Shown here in pieces: positions 36,801-43,645 of a DNA stretch of 64,000 nucleotides (the first letter of the stretch is position 1; the number at the start of each line of letters is the position of its first letter). The stretch covers positions 372,001 through 436,000 of the forward strand of contig NZ_ACZV01000004.1 in assembly GCF_000176235.1 (NCBI RefSeq), in the 5' to 3' direction. The notes beneath the pieces were generated by a model. It searched no databases. It saw only the letters and a program-made list of their open reading frames with translations, and was not told where the DNA came from. The stretch comes from Vibrio orientalis CIP 102891 = ATCC 33934. Its GTDB lineage: Bacteria; Pseudomonadota; Gammaproteobacteria; Enterobacterales; Vibrionaceae. The position numbers and the translations under genes were made by a program.

Positions 36801-37402
36801 CTCAAAACCTAACGGAAGAGTACACATTATTTGGTAAGTTTAACTACTCCAAGTCTGTCAGCAAGGATACCGATAAAACCTTAGCGCGCTTTGTAGAAGC
36901 AACAGGTGGATTAGCCTATCGCCCAATTTACAACGACCGATTGAACCTTTTGAGTCGCTATACCTATATAGCTGATAAAGACAACCTTGATCGTGAAGTC
37001 GATTACTCGGATGAAGAGTCTCATATTGTAGAAGTTGAGGGGATTTACTCAGTAAACGCTAAAGTTGATGTTGGTGCTAAATACGCACACAAAGACAAAA
37101 AAGAGACCTTTGAGCGAGCATCAGGTAATAATGAGGTCGTTGAAAGCAACATTAACCTCTATGGTCTGAGCGCCTCATACCATGTGATCAAAGAATGGGA
37201 TGTTACCGGTGAGTACCACTGGAAAACCGATACGCTCAACGATGAACTTGAACATGGTGCACTTATTTCGGTGAATAAGCATCTATCTGATAACTTCAAG
37301 ATCGGGGTCGGGTATAACTTCTCAGGGTTTGATAGTAACTTAGCGAATGATGATGACTATGATGCTAAAGGTGTCTTCATCAACCTTGTCGGTAAGATCT
37401 AA
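33848..37402 (+). CDS. Predicted large outer-membrane beta-barrel protein, partner of giant repeat protein
   Basis: 1,184 aa. GTG 33848 follows GAGGGAGA with a 7-base gap and is 3 bases beyond the giant gene's stop, so translation is probably coupled; ATG 33869 has no site. A signal peptide ends near PLLAIA. Residues of about 50-180 look like Ig-like beta-sandwich modules, and a segment near 500-520 has GRDYDIDPYQGRIILTRPL, a motif I know from other large outer-membrane proteins. From about residue 560 to the end, short strands with alternating polar/hydrophobic residues and Asp/Asn turns recur (GAEYTTGD, GFGYDMTDDIDFGIGYQ, VGAKYAHKD, VGYNFSGFD), as in a 20-plus-strand barrel. No TonB box, plug or cysteine is seen. 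The final strand ends VFINLVGKI rather than in Phe. It may anchor or export the giant protein; this is inference. Confidence 0.75.
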   Translation: MPNINKQMKTLKLSKLAVAVAVAMPLLAIAKDTSKLEKLDTDTTGIEVELHQQEDSSRIYLEEGAIWASRDITRFEPVLDVSVGDELEVDQGKLADSVNFTISSNYSYYMDRYQIEIYRGRDRSLSQPLKVLTGTEVANDIDIEWDGTTDVDYQFNVGEQLQFRFKAWDKDGNMDITTIGVMDLVKPDSEVEIDRNDSEDELSRSFGRAQLMRHNIPTNSGLAKFIGTGLKGVDKVVIGEDEFDIEDGELYAEQFLPADAYIFPTKVVFDNGDERRYQLYVRIPDTYYAQAGLADMYIGKNRVTGDTGALGVNDQYQDDVYNQGRIAYFSQGKFGDKLRVTTHFDSKDGQIKDIFKHPFAADDSSVFDILEDDDELYYGDYGDGANIHKVVNTKGKVYLDIEYDKSQVLWGNYNTGLTGTDNNDYNRSLYGFKGDYRTRSTTKFGDDRLNVVGFAASADSSFAHDEFLGTGGSLYFLRHGELVPGSDKVYVKVVNKDSGISEKEVPLQSGRDYDIDPYQGRIILTRPLSNIISDSFGSVIDDTPTDGYENYLAVDYEYVPQGSEVKDTMTYGGRIKGWANDYIGIGANYVSEEKDGQDYEAYGTDLTLRATEGTYIKAEFAQSEGRQTDSNFVSFDGGLTFTPIGTDLDERKGNSIQVKGVANLYDIAPNIFGLVGNDIKAWYKEKDAGYSYASQSDDLEQLSYGSELRLQATDRLSFATRYTSIEETEIDGTKQTDTQQAELEAQFKVTEHIKVSAAGKQVDELNRENEKGKGTLAGLRADYIWDSDNSVYVKGQTTVDKTDQYDDNDSVSIGAEFRVLEDLTLGAEYTTGDRGDATEATASYDITDNYTTYVTYTDDNYEGENNVVVGQRADLTSNVDFYQENQFVDENNGKGRIDSFGFGYDMTDDIDFGIGYQQGEIEKRNEIDPSKLEVTERKATTLTANIDIDDVSLKHKIEYRVDKGNENVDPDRKRVDQFVTTNRYTQNLTEEYTLFGKFNYSKSVSKDTDKTLARFVEATGGLAYRPIYNDRLNLLSRYTYIADKDNLDREVDYSDEESHIVEVEGIYSVNAKVDVGAKYAHKDKKETFERASGNNEVVESNINLYGLSASYHVIKEWDVTGEYHWKTDTLNDELEHGALISVNKHLSDNFKIGVGYNFSGFDSNLANDDDYDAKGVFINLVGKI

Positions 37403-37411
37403 AGGAATAAC

Positions 37412-38329
37412 ATGAAAAATAGATATAACGCTTCAATGACTTTAGCGGTTGCTCTAGTGGTTTCGGCATGTTCAACGGATACTTACGTGAGTAAGGAGAA
37501 CATCGACAAGTTTGGCGATCCGTTGGTAGAAAAGTTTCTAATTAGAGAGTGTATTGTTCCTGAGAGGGATATTCGTATCGCGATGGCCTCACACTTTGAC
37601 TTTGATAAATCTGAACTAAAAGAACAAGACAAACAGAGTATCGATCGCCTGATTAGCAGTATTCGTAAGTTACATGGGCAAATTGCGATAGTGGGCCATA
37701 CCGATTATCAAGGCAGCGATGATTATAACGTTAAGCTATCTCTACGTCGTGCAGAGGCTGTGAAAGCCTACATGCAAACCCAACTTGATGCGAGCCGCTA
37801 TGATTGGGAAGTGAAGTATTACGGCGAATCGAAGCCATTGGTTGAAGGTCAATCAAAGCAAGCGAATGCTGAAAACCGTCGCGCGTACGTGGTGTTTGAA
37901 CAAACACAAACTCAGCAAGAGAATGAGTTTTGTGCACCACCAGAACCTCAGCGCAAAGTTTTTGTAGCAATGACCTCTCACTTTGGCTTTGATGAGGCAA
38001 AGCTAAAGCCAATCGACAAAACAAGTTTGGATGAATTTGCAAACCAGTTGAACGGTCTCAATGGTCGAGTCTTGATTGCTGGTCATACCGACTACCAAGG
38101 ATCAATCAGTTACAATGAAAGACTTGCTGAGCAACGAGCGGAATCCGTCTTGCAATATTTGCAAACCAAACTAGACCCTAACCAATTTGTATGGGAAGTT
38201 AAGTCATTCGGGGAACTAAACCCAGTGACACAAGAGCAAGATCTGGATGCTAATGCGCTCAATCGTCGAGCTTTTATTGTCTTTAAAGAAGGTGATTTAC
38301 CAGATCTCGCGAGCGAGAGTAACGAATAG
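37412..38329 (+). CDS. Lipoprotein with two tandem OmpA-type peptidoglycan-binding domains
   Basis: A 305-aa protein with lipobox VSAC (Cys20). It contains two complete OmpA C-terminal domains: the first (about residues 50-165) has FDFDKSEL, VGHTDYQGSDDYNVKLSLRRA and ENRRAYVVF; the second (about 185-295) has FGFDEAKL, AGHTDYQGSISYNERLAEQRA and LNRRAFIVF. Each keeps the Asp and Arg that hold diaminopimelate in OmpA-like domains. Having two copies in one lipoprotein is unusual and implies tight bridging of the outer membrane to the wall. It is 9 bases after the barrel gene (AAGGA ribosome site) and is the last gene of the operon, ending at a terminator. Confidence 0.92.
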   Translation: MKNRYNASMTLAVALVVSACSTDTYVSKENIDKFGDPLVEKFLIRECIVPERDIRIAMASHFDFDKSELKEQDKQSIDRLISSIRKLHGQIAIVGHTDYQGSDDYNVKLSLRRAEAVKAYMQTQLDASRYDWEVKYYGESKPLVEGQSKQANAENRRAYVVFEQTQTQQENEFCAPPEPQRKVFVAMTSHFGFDEAKLKPIDKTSLDEFANQLNGLNGRVLIAGHTDYQGSISYNERLAEQRAESVLQYLQTKLDPNQFVWEVKSFGELNPVTQEQDLDANALNRRAFIVFKEGDLPDLASESNE

Positions 38330-38337
38330 AACCAAAC

Positions 38338-38360
38338 AGGGGCGATTAACGCCCCTTTTT
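38338..38360 (+). terminator. Terminator of the giant-protein operon
   Basis: A 7-bp GC-rich stem, AGGGGCG/CGCCCCT, with loop ATTAA and a T5 run lies 8 bases after the OmpA-lipoprotein stop. It bounds the 15.6-kb operon. Confidence 0.9.
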
Positions 38361-38377
38361 AATAGCAGGAGTAGTAC

Positions 38378-39229
38378 GTGGAGAAAGTACAAGCCGTCAT
38401 CGATTTTCTTCTATCCCATAAACTAGTTTTTACCGCATTGATTATCACGCTCATAGCGATTATTCGTCGTGTGGTGTTATCAATGATCCGTGGCGACGTA
38501 GCGTTTGTCTCTGAGGAACAGCGCAACTGGATGTCGCGCACCAAAAACGGCACTTTCATCATCACAGTGCTACTGCTGTTTATTTTGTGGCAATCAGAGA
38601 TTAATGAGTTTGCCCTGTCAGTCACCGCTATTGCCGTTGCGATTGTCGTAGCATCAAAAGAGATCATCCTTTGCTTCACTGGTTCTATTCAGCGCGCGAG
38701 TTCTCGTTCATTTCGTATTGGTGATTGGATTGAAGTAGGTAAAATTTGTGGCGAAGTGATTGAGCACAATATGATGGCAACGGTCATCCAAGAGATAGAC
38801 TTGTATCACGGCCAGTACCATTTCACAGGTAAAACAGCGACTTTACCAAATAGTATGTTCTTCACTTATCCAGTGAAAAACCTCAATTTCATGAAGCGCT
38901 ATGTTTATCATGACTTCTCAATCATCGTGCCTAAGTTTGTCAATTTATTTCCCTTAGTACCACTTATGCTAGAAAAGATTGATGAACACACAAACTATTT
39001 CAATGAAGTAGCTAAACGCTACAATGCGATGATTGAAAAGCACGCGGGTGTCGATTTACCAGGTGCAGAGCCTCACATCCATATCACGAGCGGTGGTACC
39101 GGAGAGCAGGTGGTTCATTTCATGTTGTTCTGCCCAACGGATAAGGCAACTCACCTAGAGCAAGAAATTCGGGCGGACTTTATGGCGCTATATGAGGAGC
39201 GCTTTCCGTGTGAAGAGAAATCGAACTAA
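38378..39229 (+). CDS. MscS-like mechanosensitive-channel family protein
   Basis: A 283-aa protein starting at GTG 38378 after AGGAG (6-base gap). Three hydrophobic segments (about residues 15-33, 55-72, 78-98) are followed by the MscS beta-domain signature RSFRIGDWIEVG and a strand with TLPNSMFFTYPVKNLN, then a cytoplasmic alpha/beta C-terminal region. The third helix has ALSVTAIAVAIVVASKEII rather than the usual Gly/Ala-rich pore helix, so conductance cannot be assumed. It lies just beyond the terminator of the giant operon and 9 bases before the GFA gene. Confidence 0.85.
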   Translation: MEKVQAVIDFLLSHKLVFTALIITLIAIIRRVVLSMIRGDVAFVSEEQRNWMSRTKNGTFIITVLLLFILWQSEINEFALSVTAIAVAIVVASKEIILCFTGSIQRASSRSFRIGDWIEVGKICGEVIEHNMMATVIQEIDLYHGQYHFTGKTATLPNSMFFTYPVKNLNFMKRYVYHDFSIIVPKFVNLFPLVPLMLEKIDEHTNYFNEVAKRYNAMIEKHAGVDLPGAEPHIHITSGGTGEQVVHFMLFCPTDKATHLEQEIRADFMALYEERFPCEEKSN

Positions 39230-39238
39230 GGGATAGGT

Positions 39239-39634
39239 ATGATTAATAAAATCGGCGAAACGGATATTCATCTTAAACACAAAGCGACCTGTCATTGCGG
39301 GGCTGTAGAGCTTGAGCTGACACTGCCAAATGGAATAGAAAACCCGCGCCGATGTGATTGCTCAATTTGTCGCCGCAAAGGGGCTATTGTCGCGTCGGTA
39401 AAACTTGATGGTATTCGGGTTGTAAAAGGGCAAGATTCGCTAAAGCTTTATCAATTTAATACCAATACCGCCAAGCACTTCTTCTGTTCTCATTGCGGAA
39501 TCTATACTCATCACCAGCGACGTTCGTTCCCAGACGAATATGGCTTTAATGTTGGCTGTTTGGAAGGAGTAAACCCTTTTGAACTGGGGGACGTTGTCAT
39601 GAATGATGGGGTTAATCATCCTGCAGATCGCTAG
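39239..39634 (+). CDS. GFA/CENP-V family zinc protein
   Basis: A 131-aa single-domain protein with three Cys clusters: CHCGAVELEL, CDCSICRRKGA and FCSHCGIYTHH. This is the Gfa (glutathione-dependent formaldehyde-activating-like) zinc fold. Family members bind glutathione or are of unknown role. No formaldehyde oxidation genes are adjacent. It is probably co-transcribed with the MscS-like gene, 9 bases away. Confidence 0.88.
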   Translation: MINKIGETDIHLKHKATCHCGAVELELTLPNGIENPRRCDCSICRRKGAIVASVKLDGIRVVKGQDSLKLYQFNTNTAKHFFCSHCGIYTHHQRRSFPDEYGFNVGCLEGVNPFELGDVVMNDGVNHPADR

Positions 39635-39815
39635 AGCAAACGATAAGAAACGCATAAAATCAGACTTATCTTATTGATAAGGATTGTTTGTCGAGACGAG
39701 TAAATATTTGATTGGAGATTTTGCTGTTATAAGAGTATGTTGCGCGCAATTGCCGATATGAGCTCAGTTACGCAAAACCGAGCGCAGCATAAGGAAAGTC
39801 ATAACTCATTAAGGG

Positions 39816-39857
39816 ACTGCTGTAAATTCGGCAACAGTAGTGTGCAGACAGGCGCAC
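39816..39857 (+). promoter_or_regulatory. Two-hairpin leader before EIIC-EAL gene
   Basis: Two adjacent hairpins lie 36-77 bases before the ATG. The first (39816-39838) pairs ACTGCTG with CAACAGT with one mismatch. The second (39840-39857) pairs GTGTGC with GCGCAC around AGACAG. The gene has no recognisable ribosome binding site, so a structured, regulated leader is plausible. It does not match the c-di-GMP-I riboswitch consensus. Confidence 0.35.
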
Positions 39858-39892
39858 TGTTTATCGATATATAATGGCTTACTAACTCCTTA

Positions 39893-41944
39893 ATGAACAA
39901 CAACTCGATCTATTCTGTAATCACTAAGATATCAGAAAACGTATACTTGAATGGGCTCTGCAACGTTTTCGTAATGCTCCTTCCTGTTTCACTTCTCTCG
40001 GCCTTTACCATGCTAATTGGTAACGGACTGGCGTGGTTAGGCTATTTATCCCTATCGGAATACCTCTATTTTATCAGCACTTTGATCTGGAAATTGTTTC
40101 CGCTTCTCTTGCTGGTTTACTATGCGCTGTTTTTATCACGCCTGCACAGGCTTTCGCGCACGATTATTGTCACACCGTCTTTGCTCGTCTATGTAATTCT
40201 GTGCAATGAGTGGGGGCTTTTGCATGTCGGTTCGGTGCTGCCTGCAAACTACCCATTGGCAATCGCGACACCGCTATTAATTGCGTTTTCTGTGAAGCAC
40301 ATGACGCGTCGTAGACTGTTCGTCAACAGCGAGTTACCCAATGTCGTTGACCAGTCGATCAACCTTATTTTTGCGACTGTGCTTTTGGTGTTCGTCTATA
40401 CCGTTGTCGGACATCTACTGGGCGCGTGGTTCCAGTCGAATACCAATGCAAGCGCCTTTGTGCCTGAGTTAGGCGTTCACTCATTATTTGATGCACTCTG
40501 GTATGAGCTAATTCGTAATTTATTGTGGAGCATTGGGATCAATGGTCACATCATCTTTTCGCCATATAAAGCCGAATTGTATCAACTGACAAGTAGTAGT
40601 TTTGAACTGTACAAAGAGTTGGGAGCACATCTTCCAATACTGACCAGTAACTTCTATGACATCTATGCAGGAATTGGTGGGGCAGGTAATACGCTTAGCT
40701 TAGTACTGTGCATGCTGTTTTTTACACGCAATAAAGGCTATCGAAATTTGGCTATTGCCACCTTGATCTTGAGTATCTTTAATATCAATGAACCGATTTT
40801 GTTTGGTTTGCCGGTGATATTTAACCCCGTGCTTATCGTACCGTTTTTGCTGACGCCACTGGTCGCGATATGTGTCGCTTACTTTGCGACGTACATTGGT
40901 TTTGTGCCTCCGATATCTGAATTTGTTAGTTGGATGACTCCAGCATTTATCAGCGGTTATTTAGCAACGGGAGAGCATGTCAGTGGGGCGTTGCTGCAAC
41001 TTGTAATCATCGCGATTGGTGTGTTGATCTATTTGCCGTTCTTTAAACAAATGGACAAAGTAATTGGCAGTCATGCGATATTTTCCAAAGGCTCTTCGGA
41101 TGAGTTTTTTAACTATGAAGCGATCGGAAATAGTCGAAGTGTTGCTTTGCTACCGCACATGAGTAACAGCTTGAGTGCCCAGCGTCATATTAGTCACTTG
41201 CAACAGACTGGCGAGTTCGTGCTTTTCTATCAACCACAGATTGATGCTGAGAGCAAAGAAGTCAGCTCTCTAGAGGTATTAATAAGACATAAAAGTGGTG
41301 ATGGTAAAATCACGCCGCCGACGTTCTTGTCGAGCTTCTCCAAATTGGGACTGACATCGGAACTTGATTTATGGGTGATACAGAAAGCCTTGGAAGAAGT
41401 ATCACCACTGGCTAAGAATCAATCATTTAAAGTTTCGATCAACGTATCGACTGAGACTTTCTTGATTCCGAACTTTGCCGAAACAGTGATTGGTTTGATT
41501 GAGCAAAGTTCTTTGACGTTTGAACAGGTGGAACTGGAAATTACGGAAGATCTATTGATACAAGATGAGCAAGCGACGTGGGGAGTATTTCAGCAGCTAA
41601 AAGAGCGCGGTATCGGCATCGCGCTAGATGACTTCGGTGCAGGGTACTCGTCAATTGGTTACTTGGGTAAGTATGATTATGACAAAGTCAAAATCGACCG
41701 TTCCTTAGTGTTGAACTTGAAGCATCGTAATGGCCGAGAAATGTTTCGCTTGACCAGTGAAATCGTTCGGCTAACAGGGGCAGAGATAGTCGTTGAGGGT
41801 GTTGAAGAGCAAGAGGAGTTTGAATTCATTGTTGGTCAAGGTATCAAGCTTATTCAAGGCTACTTTTTTTATCGGCCGATGCCTTTTGAAGAAGTGCAAG
41901 ATTTGATGATTCATCATCAAGGCAAGCAATACGCGTCTGTATAA
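39893..41944 (+). CDS. Fusion of PTS EIIC-like transporter domain and EAL c-di-GMP phosphodiesterase
   Basis: 683 aa. Residues of about 1-385 form a polytopic membrane domain with lactose/cellobiose-type EIIC motifs: LWSIGINGH, GGAGNTLSLVLCML and NINEPILFGLPVIFNP, the last being the sugar-binding signature. After a linker, residues of about 440-680 form an EAL domain. The signature motif is SLEVLIRH (EVL instead of EAL, a common active variant). DDFGAGYSS, KIDRSLV, EGVE and QGYFFYRPMP are present, so all metal-binding motifs look intact. It likely couples sugar sensing or transport to c-di-GMP breakdown. No EIIA, EIIB or hydrolase genes are nearby. The ATG lacks a clear ribosome site. Confidence 0.88.
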   Translation: MNNNSIYSVITKISENVYLNGLCNVFVMLLPVSLLSAFTMLIGNGLAWLGYLSLSEYLYFISTLIWKLFPLLLLVYYALFLSRLHRLSRTIIVTPSLLVYVILCNEWGLLHVGSVLPANYPLAIATPLLIAFSVKHMTRRRLFVNSELPNVVDQSINLIFATVLLVFVYTVVGHLLGAWFQSNTNASAFVPELGVHSLFDALWYELIRNLLWSIGINGHIIFSPYKAELYQLTSSSFELYKELGAHLPILTSNFYDIYAGIGGAGNTLSLVLCMLFFTRNKGYRNLAIATLILSIFNINEPILFGLPVIFNPVLIVPFLLTPLVAICVAYFATYIGFVPPISEFVSWMTPAFISGYLATGEHVSGALLQLVIIAIGVLIYLPFFKQMDKVIGSHAIFSKGSSDEFFNYEAIGNSRSVALLPHMSNSLSAQRHISHLQQTGEFVLFYQPQIDAESKEVSSLEVLIRHKSGDGKITPPTFLSSFSKLGLTSELDLWVIQKALEEVSPLAKNQSFKVSINVSTETFLIPNFAETVIGLIEQSSLTFEQVELEITEDLLIQDEQATWGVFQQLKERGIGIALDDFGAGYSSIGYLGKYDYDKVKIDRSLVLNLKHRNGREMFRLTSEIVRLTGAEIVVEGVEEQEEFEFIVGQGIKLIQGYFFYRPMPFEEVQDLMIHHQGKQYASV

Positions 41945-41947
41945 CAG

Positions 41948-41976
41948 AAAGCCCCGACAGAGTTGTCGGGGCTTTT
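41948..41976. terminator. Bidirectional terminator between EIIC-EAL and acr3
   Basis: An 11-bp perfect stem, AAAGCCCCGAC/GTCGGGGCTTT, with loop AGAGTT lies between convergent genes, with T-runs on both strands. Confidence 0.88.
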
Positions 41977-41989
41977 GTCTCTACGAGTT

Positions 41990-43063
41990 TTACGGGTAAT
42001 ACTTGTTTTTCATTTTGAGCGCAACATTGACCAATGCGATCAAAACCGGGACCTCAATTAGAGGGCCAATTACCCCAGCAAAAGCTTGATCAGAATTAAG
42101 ACCAAACACTGCAATACTCACCGCGATTGCTAACTCGAAGTTATTACCAGTAGCGGTAAAGGCGATAGAAGCGTTCTTATCATATTCGATACCCATCTTC
42201 TTACCGATGAAGAAGCTAACAAAGAACATCACCACAAAGTAGATCGCCAGCGGGATAGCGACTCGGAACACATCCATTGGCAGTTCAAAGATCATTTCGC
42301 CCTTTAAACTGAACATCAAGACAATGGTCGCCAGCAGAGCGATAAGAGTCATTGGAGAAATACGTGGAATAAACACGTCGTTGTACCACTGTTCGCCTTT
42401 TAACGCTGTTAGCCACTTACGGCTGAGGAAGCCGGCTAAGAAAGGAATGCCTAAGTAGATAAGCACGCTTTCAGCGATTTCTAACATTGAAATATCGACG
42501 TCAAAACCTTGGTAACCAAGCACTGGCGGCAGCACGGTAATAAATAACCAAGCCATAAAGCTATAAGTAACAATCTGGAAAGCACTGTTCAATGCGACCA
42601 GAGCAGCACCATATTCCTTGTTACCTCCACCAATATCATTCCATACCAGTACCATAGCGATACAACGAGCAAGACCAATCAGAATAATACCAACCATATA
42701 TCCGGGCTTGTCACCAAGGAATATTAGTGCAAGAACAAACATCAAAATAGGACCAACAATCCAGTTCATCACAAGTGATAGGGTGATGGCTTTTTTATCT
42801 TTACGGACTTTGCCGAGTAGACCGTAGTTAACCTTAGCTAAAGGTGGGTACATCATCAGGATCAAGCCAATAGCCAGAGGAATATTGGTGCTGCCGACAG
42901 ACATTGACTCATTCCACTCAGCGACTTGAGGGAACAGTACTCCAATGCCAATACCGATAGCCATCGCGACAAAGATCCAAACCGTCAGGTAGCGGTCTAG
43001 GAAGCTCATATTTGTTGAAGCTGATGCTGTTTCATCATTGTGGGTTGCAACTTGCTGTTTCAT
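41990..43063 (-). CDS. Arsenite efflux permease, ACR3 family
   Basis: A 357-aa inner-membrane protein with ten hydrophobic segments. ACR3 signatures are [12 protein letters not shown], the conserved Cys in [14 protein letters not shown] (essential for As(III) transport in the family), [14 protein letters not shown] and [15 protein letters not shown]. It exports arsenite (possibly antimonite). It lies downstream of arsR on the same strand, with an extra copy of the ArsR operator in the 80-base gap, so it probably has its own regulated promoter as well as read-through. Confidence 0.94.
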   Translation of the reverse strand: MKQQVATHNDETASASTNMSFLDRYLTVWIFVAMAIGIGIGVLFPQVAEWNESMSVGSTNIPLAIGLILMMYPPLAKVNYGLLGKVRKDKKAITLSLVMNWIVGPILMFVLALIFLGDKPGYMVGIILIGLARCIAMVLVWNDIGGGNKEYGAALVALNSAFQIVTYSFMAWLFITVLPPVLGYQGFDVDISMLEIAESVLIYLGIPFLAGFLSRKWLTALKGEQWYNDVFIPRISPMTLIALLATIVLMFSLKGEMIFELPMDVFRVAIPLAIYFVVMFFVSFFIGKKMGIEYDKNASIAFTATGNNFELAIAVSIAVFGLNSDQAFAGVIGPLIEVPVLIALVNVALKMKNKYYP

Positions 43064-43083
43064 GGCAACACTCTCTTTCGTTT

Positions 43084-43099
43084 ATCGTCGAATGACGAT
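43084..43099. promoter_or_regulatory. ArsR operator copy upstream of acr3
   Basis: ATCGT-CGAATG-ACGAT is an inverted repeat 21 bases before the acr3 ATG. It matches the site upstream of arsR at 15 of 16 positions. Confidence 0.7.
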
Positions 43100-43143
43100 T
43101 TTGTCATTTTAAAATAAGGGAAGTGAGTACTTCCCCATAGTAA

Positions 43144-43488
43144 CTAGCTAAATACAGAGCTAAACATTTTCGAAAACTGTTCAATCTCAGGCATGTTAAC
43201 GCGATAACATACTTTTGGTGGCATTGGTTCTGCAGTAATAAACCCGGCCTGTTTCAGTATTCTTAAGTGTTCTGAAACCGTAGACTGCGCTAGACCTAGC
43301 TCAGAGACTAGATCACTATTCAAACACCCGCCCATTTTTTCCAAATTGAGTAGAATTTTAATAATTCTGACTCTCGCTGGGTGAGAAATTGCTTTCGCTT
43401 GGGCTGCGAGTTTAAGCTCCTGAGCACGTTCTTGTTCTGAAGACTCAAAGGCTTTGCTGCTGGTGGCGTTACACTGAGATTTAGTCAT
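43144..43488 (-). CDS. arsR: ArsR-family metalloregulatory repressor
   Basis: A 114-aa winged-helix repressor from ATG 43488 (the TTG six bases upstream is a less likely start). The recognition helix is in LGLAQSTVSEHLRILKQAG and the N-terminal AISHPARVRIIKILL is typical ArsR. The classical arsenic-binding motif ELCVCDL is absent: at that place there is GGCLNSDL with one Cys (Cys55). Other Cys are Cys6, in the N-terminal arm, and Cys94 (KVCYR). This recalls ArsR proteins that use N-terminal-arm Cys plus Cys55. Two matching operators, before itself and before acr3, indicate autoregulation and arsenic-induced derepression of both genes. Confidence 0.88.
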   Translation of the reverse strand: MTKSQCNATSSKAFESSEQERAQELKLAAQAKAISHPARVRIIKILLNLEKMGGCLNSDLVSELGLAQSTVSEHLRILKQAGFITAEPMPPKVCYRVNMPEIEQFSKMFSSVFS

Positions 43489-43508
43489 TCCCAATCCAAA
43501 AAAGTTAA

Positions 43509-43524
43509 TCGTCGAATCACGATA
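43509..43524. promoter_or_regulatory. ArsR operator upstream of arsR
   Basis: ATCGT-CGAATC-ACGAT, an inverted repeat 21 bases before the arsR ATG, is the same distance and nearly the same sequence as the site before acr3. Confidence 0.7.
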
Positions 43525-43645
43525 GATAATACTCCGGTTGTATCAGTTCTGCAACTAGATCGCGGAATTGTAAATAGCGCTATAAAATTTATAAAACAAA
43601 TCATTCATTTAGCGTATATTCGTACTGAATTTATAACAATAAAGT

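Noticed and set aside
33848..37402. Barrel protein as a TonB-dependent receptor
   Set aside because: It has beta-barrel-like strands but no TonB box or plug domain, and it has Ig-like modules at the N-terminus.
39655..39892. c-di-GMP-I (GEMM) riboswitch before the EAL gene
   Set aside because: The conserved GEMM core and tetraloop-receptor elements are not present; only generic hairpins are seen.
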